Notes under the pieces: generated by a model
Seen by the model: the letters and a program-made list of their open reading frames with translations, nothing else
Databases searched by the model: none
What the model was told of the DNA's origin: nothing
Position numbers and translations under genes: made by a program
Shown here: positions 55,076 through 64,000 of the stretch, piece after piece
Position numbering within the stretch: the stretch's first letter is position 1
How the letters are laid out: each line of letters opens with the position of its first letter
DNA from: Tenodera sinensis
Taxonomy: Eukaryota > Arthropoda > Insecta > Mantodea > Mantidae
Assembly (NCBI GenBank): GCA_030765045.1
Contig: CM060962.1
Coordinates: 144,239,025 to 144,303,024, forward strand
Direction of reading: 5' to 3'
Length of the DNA stretch: 64,000 bases

Positions 55076-57392
55076 AACCAGGGTTCTTAAAACATTGTCA
55101 CAAATGAAATAAAGGGATGCCCTCTATGAATTCTAAAGAGTCTGGGGCTTTTAAACGCCTTAAATATATTAAATAAACGGGATGGAACCCTCCCATGCTT
55201 TAAACATAATCAGGTACTGAAAGTGTTATGACACATCACTGTCATCTTTGAAGCGAAAACGTAGAATCCTTATTTGTTCTGCTATTTCATTCTGATATCA
55301 GCAACTCGCGCGGCAGGTCAACAGCAGCAAGCAGGCTTCTTAACCTGGTTTATTGAAGCAATATTAATATTTACAAAATGTCCTTCTGTATATGATAGTG
55401 ACGTAAGAGTTTTAAAGAAACAAGAAACGCGTTGAAAGGGATATCACCCGAACGATCACGCATATCAGAAAAGTACTTATGAATTCCAGACAATACCTTA
55501 CTTTAGTATAGCTCAAGGTGTTGGCGAGGCATATTGAGATAATTTCGTGATTCCTTTTACACAATCATTTTATACCACATTTCCGTTTTTCCCGGTTTCC
55601 CTTGTTATTTGTTCTCCTGGTAGTTCTTCCAGTTTACTGTTACACTAACACACAAACTGCCACGTCCGAGGCTGAGGACCAGTGGACAATCTAGGACGAG
55701 GGAATAGCAACAGCAACGAAGGCATATCTAGTTCTCGACGAGTAAATAGCAAGATAGTGGTAATATTATTCCCTCGAGAGGTAGAATAGTACCGGAAGCA
55801 AAATATAATTCCTTTGTAGCATGCTTTTATCTTGTAATGTAAAATACCTAATTGCATCCAGGGATATTTTATTCATCAATTTCTAAAGCGAAGCTCTTTA
55901 GACTTTTAATAGTAATTTTGGAATGGATAAACACATAGTAAAAGCCTTCTACCATTCCAAATTTAACATATTTAACACGTAAAAGTTTCGTCTACCGGTA
56001 TGCTGACAATAATCACAATGATAGAAAGTCAACAACGTTTATTATGTTTAATTTGAATTACAGGGGAATTTCATTACATGAAATGTCCATCAGTTCATGG
56101 CGTTAATTAGTTTTGTTGTTTGCTCCATTATTTCATAATGAGTTGAGTAAAATGCGTATATTATTGCTCTAATCATGTGTAAGTGATTTCTAAACAATCA
56201 AAGACATGAAGCGCAATAGCCCACGGAGGTTAAGCACTGGATGGTTATGAAAGAGACTTAAAATATTTAGAATAAATTGCTATCTTAACGTTTTGACAAA
56301 GGAGGCCACCACTACGATGTGGGCTGCTGCTTTAGACAACCATGATTATTTTATGCCCATGTTTACAAAATAAATTTAGTTAAGAATATCACATAGAAGC
56401 AACGGACTGCTGTTATACAATTACAATAATATAAATATTTTTTTAAGAATGACCCGAAGTAAAAAGTGGTTAATAAAGTACAAAGCACACATAAAAAGGC
56501 AAGTTAAATGGTTTAATGCCGAAACTTGCAATTTATTGAGATTTCTTGAAATAACGATTATTTGCCAGTTTCAAATGTATGGTGTCGAAATCGGAGTCAG
56601 AATCCTCTTGATTCACTCCTTCTTGAATTCAAAAAGGCGTTAGGAGTAGGTACTGTCGCAATATTCGCTCTTCACACTTGCTCTCATAGCTACCTAAAGC
56701 AGGCAATCCATTCCCAATACCCAAGTAATTTAAACGCCGGATTATCACCTCATGGTCGTGATGTTATCATTTTGGTTATATCACCACCTCCTTGTGATTC
56801 CGCCAGCCTAACATTTTCTTATGTTTCTGAACTTCCTAAGTATCAATGTCTAGTAAAAACAATAGCGGGCCATTAGAAAATGTCAGACAAAAGATTTCGT
56901 GAATATTCTAGTGAATACTGCTGTTTTAATTGAAGAGGCGAAGTCAATAAATATGGAAAAGAACATGTCATGTGAAAGGAATCAGTTTCAGCGTACTAAC
57001 GCAAACTCGTTCATTTCTATTCATCATATGTCTAATTCCTCATTTCCCGGGATTCAACGCTAAAATTACTATTGTTGTTCTCACAGCCTACTGGATTAGT
57101 TGTAGTGCCAACTATGAAAATAAATCTTAAATGTAGGGGTCACATTATAAGTTGTTTACTTTTAAATCACTATTCATATTAATAGTATTAAATAAATGGA
57201 TTATTGATTTTCTTTCGTGGAATACTGTATACAAGTACCATTCAGGGTATCCATATTTGGGATAATTTCTCTCGAGCTTTGCGCTCGCAAAATTATCATC
57301 ATATGAAAACCTCTAGTGGTATTACTACACATAATTCAGAACTCTGCACTCCAAACAGTTAATTCTGCCATGCAACCCATTCACTAAAAATC
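55076..57392. other. About 2.3 kb with no gene recognised
   Basis: AT-rich unassigned sequence. Two open frames overlap at 56449-56876 (64 and 104 codons), but neither shows a recognisable domain or splice context and I do not call them. Confidence 0.35.
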
Positions 57393-58460
57393 TGATGTAT
57401 TGCACTCACATGACTTTCTCTACTCTTGTACTAAGTATTCTTAGGAACTCTTATTGCTATATCTTCGTGTTAGCTGAGATAAACATTTGTATAAATTATC
57501 TTATTGCTTACTTCCTCGTAGGTGCAAGGAGAATATTAGAACACAGTAGGCTTTGAGATCCCATTCCCTTTGCACACATAATATAAAAAATCTGATGTGT
57601 TGCACTCACATGACTTTCTCTACTCTTGTAATAACCATTCTTACAAACTCTTATACCTATATCTTCTTTCTTGTTAGTTGAGACAAACATTTCTACAAAT
57701 TATCACATTGCTTATTTCGTTGTAGGTGCAAAGGGAATGTTAGAATATAGTAGGCTTTGTGCGATAGTCAAATGTTTGACATTCTGTTGTCTTTGCACAC
57801 TTGACACATAAAAAAAATGAACAGCGATGATCCATTTCACGAAAGTTCTAAGTTTTCCGAGACTCACACACATAACAAGGAATATCTCCGAAATGGTTCA
57901 CCCTACAAGAAAATTTATTGAGACATAAATTGTGTATTATAGCCAGATCTACATTTTTTGTATAGTATGATTTGGTCTATCTCTAACGGTTTACCAGTTA
58001 TGCAAAAGTCGTCCAGAGTAAATACGACTACAGGGGCTATAGCCAGAAAATTCAAGATATACATTTCATTTGTCATCAAAATATCTCAAACATATGACAT
58101 TTTAATAAAAAATCGTTAGAGCCATTTTCAAGAAAATAAAACTTTTCGAAAAATTTTCCATGTAAAGGGTAGTTTAGTGTGGGGCTATTTTCTTCAAAAT
58201 CTTCGTGTCACATCCTTGAAAGATATTAAACTCAAATACCAACTTTGGTTTTTAACCGACTTTCCGTTTTTGAGTTATGCTGTCCACAGACTGACAGACT
58301 GACAGACAGCCACACAGACACACACACACACGGACCTTTTTCTAAAAATGCTTTTTTTGGATTCAGGGGGCCTCAAAACATGTATTTCCGGTGAAATCTC
58401 GACATCGAATTTTTGGGTGGAATACAATACTTCCCCTACTTACCAGTAGAGAAAGTAAAA
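57393..58460 (+). repeat. Dispersed repeat family A, copy with duplicated left end
   Basis: The left-end block TTGCACTCACATGACTTTCT occurs twice, at about 57399 and 57599, giving two partial left ends in tandem. A full middle and 3' part follow, ending TACCAGTAGAGAAAGTAAA near 58455. It contains a short CA-rich tract (58306-58332). Non-coding. Confidence 0.7.
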
Positions 58461-58927
58461 ATGAACAACGATTTTGCATTTCACAAATAACAAGGAACAT
58501 CTCCGAAATGGTCCACTCAACAAAAAATTTATTTTGACATAAATTGTGTGTTTTAGCGAGATCTACATTTTTGGAATCTCTCACCGTTTACGAGTTATTC
58601 AAAAGTAATCCAGAGGAAACAGGACTAAATAGGATATATCCAGAATATTAAAATAAATTTCATTTGTTACTAAAATATCCTAAAGATATGGCTTTTTAAT
58701 TAAAATCACTAGAGCTATTTTCAAGAAAATCAAAATTTTCGAAAAATTTTCCATGTAAAGGGTAGTTTAGGGTGGGATTATTTTCTTCAAAATCTTCGTG
58801 TCACATCCTTGAAAGATATTAAGCTAAAACACCAACTTTGGTTTTTACCCGACGTTTCGTTTTTGAGTTATGCTGTCCACAGACAGACACACATAGACAC
58901 AGACACGCGCGCGCGCACACACGCACG

Positions 58928-58980
<53 letters not shown>

Positions 58981-59105
58981 TTTAAAAATGCTTTTTTCTG
59001 GATTCAGGGGGCCTCAAAGCATATATTTCCGGTGAAATCTCGACATCAAATTTTTGGGTGGAATACAATACCTACTTCCTCTACTTAACAGTACAGAAAG
59101 TAAAA
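58461..59105 (+). repeat. Dispersed repeat family A, tandem second copy, with (CA)n
   Basis: Begins in the middle of the family consensus (AACAACGATTTTGCATTTCA, then ATAACAAGGAACATCTCC) directly after the previous copy's end, and repeats the 3' part to AACAGTACAGAAAGTAAAA. A (CA)n run of about 25 units (58930-58978) sits at the family's CA-rich position. Confidence 0.72.
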
Positions 59106-60173
59106 ACTGCCTCCTTATGTTCCAAACGAGAATCCTCCGGAAATATTTCTGACGCAATATTTCTTATGCCTACACGCAACTGAGAATTGTTCTAAAGGAG
59201 TAATAAGTAAGGTGACAACAGTCAGGAGCTGAAAACAGATAAGTGATGTGATCCAGAAAAGCATGCAGCATGTCTGGACTTCGTCCAGCTTTTTCCTCAG
59301 TCACTTCAATGTTTTCTTACGTGACATTACAATAAATTACGCGCAAAGCAGTCTCTTCTCTCTTCTGTGTATCACTAGAGCGTCGAGCACAGGACTCCTC
59401 TCTCTATCGATCATTGGCGTTACGTCACGCAAAACTCGCTAAGTAACTAGCACAAAGTATTGTAGTTCATATCAACAACCTACTGCCATACAGCGGTAAA
59501 TACGCTTCTCTTTATTCCCACTGAAACCTTCTGGAAGCTTCGTATATCGCCGAAAGCAGGTCAGGTCTCCAAGTTTCGCCATCCTTCCCGATTATCCTTC
59601 TAGATGCGTCCTTACCCAGAAGCGCTTTCCTCTCTCCAATCATTCATGCGCCGCGTCACAATAATTGTTCCGAGTTGTAACCGTTCCAGTTAGAGATTCA
59701 ATTTGAACATCCTAAACAGTGCTACAACTCTCTTAACTTCAAAATTACATGTTTTATAATCTTGCAGTAATCACAGCCTTTCTCCATTTTTGGAACACTT
59801 ATGCAGCACTGGCGATATCTGCATTGCCGTCTTGTTTACCTATTTTATCTGAGAAAATGTTTCTCCATTCGGCAATACAGTCTGAAGTAAAAGTCAATTT
59901 CGACCTGACTTGGCGTCTTCCGTTGTGAAAGGGCAGGTGTATTTGTTTTCTCTCACATGTATTTTGGCCTCGAAGAACTCTGCCATGAGGGATGGAACGG
60001 AAGCGTTAAAACTCTTGCTGTTAATCAAAAGCGTGGAACAGTGTAACCAAAACGAAAAACAAAAGAAAGAACTACGGGTACAAAAAGCAAAACGAGAGGC
60101 TGTGTGTTTAAAACGATTGTGTTTCCTGAATAAACATTTAATGAGTGCCAGCTGGCAGAGGGATATAATGGAC
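59106..60173. other. No gene recognised
   Basis: Unassigned. A 100-codon Lys-rich frame at 59910-60212 ends inside the SINE and shows no domain. Confidence 0.35.
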
Positions 60174-60191
60174 ATACCTTCATTTATTATT

Positions 60192-60497
60192 TATTTATGC
60201 CAACAAGCTTAGTGCTGGTGTTTTTAAACACACGAGCCGTGTGTGGGCAATGTTTAAGAGGTGGAATCAGGACTGAAAAATGCAACGCCATAGCCGGGAT
60301 TTGAACCACGGATCTTCTGCTTATCGAACGGCTGCTTTAACCACTAAGCTACCATGGCCAACTTGCCAGCACGACATTAAATTCCCCAGCTGATTCGTAC
60401 TTTTTCCCGGTTAGACCACAAAGGACCACAAAGCGGAAGATTCGTGGTTCAAATCCCGGCTAGGGCATTGAATTTTACAGTCCTGATTCCACCTCTT
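60192..60497 (-). mobile_element. tRNA-related SINE, copy S5 (full tRNA plus inverted partial)
   Basis: 18-bp target duplications, ATACCTTCATTTATTATT (60174-60191) and ATACCTTCATTTGTTATT (60498-60515), differ at one base. On the minus strand, order from the 5' end is an antisense partial tRNA unit (in the plus strand at about 60430-60466), a spacer, a full sense tRNA-like unit (60358-60287), the head, the body and a TAAATAAATAATAAA tail. This copy shows the SINE's normal order tRNA-body-tail plus an inverted extra piece at its 5' end. Confidence 0.8.
60287..60358 (-). tRNA. tRNA-like sequence (pseudogene) inside SINE S5
   Basis: 72 nt on the minus strand, GCCATGG to CTATGGC. The 7-bp acceptor stem has one G-T, the D stem is perfect (GCTT/AAGC), and it has A-box TAGCTTAGTGG and B-box GGTTCAAATCC. 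The anticodon stem is damaged and the T stem has mismatches. It is the polymerase III promoter unit of the SINE, not a working tRNA gene. Confidence 0.6.
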
Positions 60498-61374
60498 ATA
60501 CCTTCATTTGTTATTAATAGGGCTAGGAAGTTCATGCATTTGCATGTTTTTTTCATAGGGGTTACAAATGTATGCTTTTACATTATGTGCACGAATTATG
60601 GAATTTTCAGTTATTTGGACATGATTTTATGGTGCATATAACAGCATATTTTCTTGATTTTGATAAATGTATAATATTTCAATATTATAGCCTCTATATT
60701 GCATATTTAAATGGTTTTATGCTTTTTTATTATTGCTTTTTTATTATTGCTTTTTCATCCGGATAGTATTCTTCACATTGGTAGTATTGCACATAATACA
60801 ACTCCCGAAGATTTCAATATTACAGACCCTATATTGCGTATTTTAATGATTCTTATGGCTTTTTATTATTTTTTCCATCTGTATAATATTTTTTATATTG
60901 GTAGTATTGCACATGATGATGCAACTCGCGAGGTGAGTCATGTTGCCAGGCAGTGAATCCCCTGTTTCCATCCGTTCATTATATGTATGTGCGTAGGGAA
61001 TAATCAGAGTGTTATCTGAGAGGTTCATTTTAACAAAGATAAAGTGCAGGTCAACGTTTTGAGCAGCACGATTATAGCAACGCTTACCTGGCCACCAGTA
61101 GTTGTGTCGTGGTCTTCAAATGTAACAGTGTTGTGAATTGGTTCCCAGCAAATTAAATTAGGCGTATAAAATATTAAAACGCTCTTCAAATGCCGAAAAT
61201 AAAACCAACTTCGAATGCTAGATTAATTAATTTACAGAAAGAGCCTTCTACAGATAATATCTACAGATAATAGGGCACTGTTTTGTAGAGCGAGTAAGAA
61301 AAATGTAGGGAGTGAGAAAAGATTTCAAATAGTTCAGCACATAAACACAACAAAACATAAGGAGAATTTTATAA

Positions 61375-61381
<7 letters not shown>

Positions 61382-61438
<57 letters not shown>
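61382..61438. repeat. (TG)n microsatellite inside the hAT gene
   Basis: About 28 TG units at the position where copy 1 has (CAAA)n (49741-49775), both following GAGAATTTTAT and preceding CTCGCAAACAAAGAACCTG. Confidence 0.95.
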
Positions 61439-61443
<5 letters not shown>

Positions 61444-62465
61444 AAAACCTCGCAAACAAAGAACCTGTTCAAAAAGAGCTAGTAGAGTGTTTAGGAAGTA
61501 GGGTTCCTGAATTTTCCTATGATTTGCGCCAAGCATTTTTAGCTGCTGATATTTCCTTGTTCAAAATTAATAATCCGACAATTAAAAACTTTCTTACCAA
61601 GTACCTACACTCGACAACATGTGCCTGAAGAAAGTAAACTGCGTAAGACTTACGTAGGACATTGTTACAATAACGTATTGTCAAATATACAAAATGAATT
61701 TGCGCATCAGTTTGTGTGGTTGTCTGTTGATGAAACCCCTGATTCTGAGCGCCATTCTGTTGCTAATATAATCGTGGGTGCTTTAAATAATGAACAAACG
61801 ACTACACCTTATCTTCTTCATGTGTGCAAATTGTCGGCCACTGATAATGTAACTGTGACCCAGTTTGTCATGGACTCTTTGAAATTACCATGGCCATATG
61901 GAATCAAATACGACCGGTTACTTTTATTTGTTACTGATGCAGGTCCTTATATGGTAAAATAAGGACAAACTCTGAAAGGTATTTTTCCTAACTTAATTCA
62001 TACAATTTGTTTGGCACACGCTCTTCATCGCATTTCTGAGACAATACGTGATTCTTTCCAATTGGTAGATAGATTTGTGTCCAGTACAAAGAGAATTTTT
62101 GTTAAATGTCCTAAAAGACTTAAGTTATTTAGATCAGCAGCATCTAATATCCGACTTCCTCCTGCACCAGTGTTAACTCAATGGGTAACATGGGTCGATG
62201 CAGTTTTATATTATGCTGAGCACATAGAAATAGTCGAAGAAGTTGTTAATGCATTGGACTCGAAAGATGCTTCACCAATAGAAACTGTGCAAAACATTCT
62301 GTCAGGCGCTGTGTTAAAAGAGGAACTTAGTTTCATATCCTGGTAGCGTAGGACAAAAAGTGAAAGAGAAAGTGAGTTATGTAATTTCAAAAAATTCTGG
62401 TTATAAACAAACGTGCGATATTCGAGACATCCTCGAAAGAAAACTATCTGTCACACCAAGAGACT

Positions 62466-62466
<1 letters not shown>

Positions 62467-62533
<67 letters not shown>
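62467..62533. repeat. (CT)n microsatellite inside the hAT gene
   Basis: About 33 CT units between AGAGACTTGA and GTCTGTGAAGCAGTTAAC. Copy 3 has only GACTCCCTCTGTGAAGC-like sequence at the same position. Confidence 0.95.
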
Positions 62534-62536
<3 letters not shown>

Positions 62537-62904
62537 GTGAAGCAGTTAACATCATCTATATATGCGCCGATAACATCTTGTGACGTGGAGAGAACTTCTT
62601 CACGTTACAAAAGTATTTTGTCAGATAACAGACGATGTTTTACACTTGAAAATTTGTGCAAAGTGCTGGTTGTGAACTGCAATTTAGCAGTTAATACTAG
62701 CAGCGGGACCACTTCTGCTTCAACCTCTAAGGAATAAGTTAACTATATTTGTTATTTATACTAACTCGTCTTGTCTACTGCAAAGGGACATTGTTTTAAT
62801 TAAATGGTGCATATTTCTCGGCATATTTTCAAGTTTTTAAGAGCATATTTGCATGCATATTGCAGTGTTTTTTAGGGTATGAAATTCCGAGTCCTAGTTA
62901 TTAA

Positions 62905-63925
62905 CAAAATATGTAGTGTACTACAGTAGCTAATCTATGTGCCAGGTCACTGTAACAATAAAGACAACGAAAAGACATAAAACTTTTAGACAAGGAGCAC
63001 TTAGAGAGTCTTTAGGAGCATGGTGGATTTTGTAATACGCTGGTTTCTATACGAGAGGCTGTCAGGAGCAGCTTCAAAGAAATATGTCCAAGTACAGGTA
63101 CCAGCATAATAGGCTGTTCATTGACAGGTCGTGTAATAAAGGAGCTGAAAGTTTACTTCGTTGCAACATATTTCAGTTCAAGATTACTATAACTTTTCTC
63201 GTAAGACATTCAACCCCTTCAGTAAGAGGATGGTCTTTTGTGAAGGAATCGATTCAAGTCACATCTAGGCGCACACAAAGCATAGCTCTATGCCTGCGTA
63301 CTTCGAAAGGCATAACTGTACAAAAGAAGTTACTGTGATAGAATCTGCGCAAAGTTAAGTTGATATCTCAAGTGTGCTATTAGCTATACATAAAAATGTA
63401 TTATTATTGAAACTGAATTCGACTTGACAGTCAAACCGAACTACAGTAGGAAGATTAAAGGCAGTCACAACGAAATTTAGGCATTAGCATTACGACTTAA
63501 ACCTTAAGCATAAAATGTACGCGACCTGAAGTCATTCACAAAGTCAAGCGGAAACAAACAGCAACCATTCGCATGAGATGGTGAGTCAGACTTCTACAGA
63601 TATCTCGCTCATACCTGGCGAAGGAGAATCTTTATATACATAGTAAGACCTGCCTTCAACGGACCGCTTATTACGCGGAAATCGGTCTTAAACGGAAATA
63701 TTTTATGGTACCATGAATTTAGAGATGAAAAACATGCTAAATTCCCTGTATTAAACGGAAACTGTCTTACGCGGACAACTGAAATGAAATTATGCCGTTT
63801 AAAGGAACAGTTCCTGTTTCGGAATGCAGAATTTGGCAAATCTTCAGGCACCCGGTGAAAATCTGCATTGTTAGCTCTGAGTATGTGATGTTGAAGTTGA
63901 AACATAACCGACGACGACGCTATCT
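62905..63925. other. No gene recognised; possible pogo-like remnant at 63636-63810
   Basis: Mostly unassigned. At about 63636-63810 the words ACGGACCGCTTATTACGCGG, TTAAACGGAAA, TTAAACGGAAACTGTCTTAC and GCGGACAAC recur. They resemble the repeated AAACGGA words near ends of pogo/Tigger-type elements, but no transposase or paired end was found. Confidence 0.3.
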
Positions 63926-63967
63926 GGCAGGCTGAGAACAGCCCGAGGTGTGTCATGCGTGTACCTG
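63926..63967. repeat. 42-bp segment shared with the satellite's left flank
   Basis: GGCAGGCTGAGAACAGCCCG plus AGGTGTGTCA and then CGTGTACCTG matches 29740-29781 at 40 of 42 positions. The earlier copy immediately precedes the 52-bp satellite. This suggests a dispersed repeat of which the satellite may be an amplified part. Confidence 0.8.
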
Positions 63968-64000
63968 CCATTTTAGGGCTTAACCACTTTATGACGGGAT

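Larger units (their letters stand above)
61190..62737 (+). pseudogene. hAT transposase, copy 2
   Basis: Begins ATGCCGAAAATAAAACC at 61190 as in copy 1. An 11-base tandem duplication near 61250-61271 and a (TG)n tract at 61382-61438 disrupt the N-terminal part. The frames 61383-61628, 61621-61962 (stop in the MVK-GQTLKG block), 62011-62346 and 62360-62737 carry the remaining blocks: WLSVDETPDSERHSVANIIV, LLLFVTDAGPYMVK, HALHRISETIRDSFQLV, APVLTQWVTWVDAVLYYAEH, then KEKVSYVISKNSGYK. The dimerisation end is ITSCDVERTSSRYKSILSDN, RRCFTLENLCKVLVVNCNLA. A (CT)n expansion (62467-62533) lies inside the C-terminal coding part. Confidence 0.85.
60510..62904 (+). mobile_element. hAT element copy 2 with both ends and 8-bp target duplication
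   Basis: The element spans 60518-62896. Ends are TAGGGCTAGGAAGTTCATGC and, reverse strand, TAGGACTCGGAATTTCATAC, an imperfect terminal inverted repeat. Perfect 8-bp duplications GTTATTAA lie at 60510-60517 and 62897-62904. The left duplication overlaps the right duplication of SINE S5, so the two insertions lie edge to edge. Length 2,379 bp with a single degraded transposase gene. It serves as the reference for the truncated copies 1 and 3. Confidence 0.9.

Noticed and set aside
54065..55085. An 8-bp target duplication around hAT copy 3 (GTAATAAC versus GTAAATAAAC)
   Set aside because: The two words differ by two inserted bases and the right one lies in AT-rich sequence; unlike copy 1 the match is not exact.
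56562..56876. 104-codon frame as a gene
   Set aside because: No domain, splice context or compositional shift was seen; overlapping frames of similar length occur by chance in this region.
63609..63971. 120-codon minus-strand frame as a gene
   Set aside because: It overlaps repeated AAACGGA words resembling a transposon end and a 42-bp dispersed repeat; the peptide shows no recognisable domain.

Overview
This window is eukaryotic and almost certainly from an arthropod, most likely an insect with a large, repeat-rich, AT-rich genome. The basis is the mix of non-LTR retrotransposons (a Jockey-type element and an RNase-H-bearing I-group element), Penelope-like fragments with GIY-YIG endonuclease, several hAT families, mariner-like fragments, a Maverick/Polinton-type DNA polymerase fragment, a tRNA-related SINE family and very long tetranucleotide arrays. 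There are no operons, prokaryotic genes, rRNA or convincing functional tRNA genes. I cannot name the species. Nearly every recognisable coding stretch is a decayed transposable element; three short stretches could be host exons, none of which I recognise.

Layout. 1-13 kb: a DDE transposase (+), a small hAT with intact 8-bp target duplication (3814-4699), a mariner-like fragment, a hAT pseudogene (-), then a second copy of the first DDE family (-), split by a SINE and by a poly-T run. 13-23.4 kb: a candidate exon, a Jockey C-terminal fragment, about 1.33 kb of perfect (ACAT)n, a nearly full Jockey element (-), and two Penelope-like 3' ends head to head, the right one ending in a hammerhead-ribozyme-like motif. 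24-32 kb: GGAT/GGAC and ATT repeats, a SINE, a candidate exon, a polymerase-B fragment with a 167-bp tandem duplication, and about 37 copies of a 52-bp satellite. 32-38 kb: old repeats, two hAT fragments and, between them, a second hammerhead-like motif, about 1 kb of perfect (TATG)n and a 24-bp minisatellite. 40-43 kb: two SINE copies, one a perfect 63-bp hairpin, and an unknown Cys-rich remnant. 43.3-50.6 kb: a three-level nest, in which a hAT element holds a complete I-group LINE that itself holds a poly-A retroposon. 51-63 kb: compound microsatellite, a mariner-like end, two more copies of the same hAT (one, 60518-62896, with both ends and an 8-bp duplication), and long degenerate copies of an unclassified repeat.

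The genes do not form a pathway. The window records successive insertions: relative ages follow from which element interrupts which, and the paralogous hAT copies show the pre-insertion state. I found no evidence of a new host system. The most interesting signals are the hammerhead-like motifs, the snap-back SINE copies, the nested insertion, and a hAT copy that lacks its 3' end yet is flanked by an apparent target duplication.
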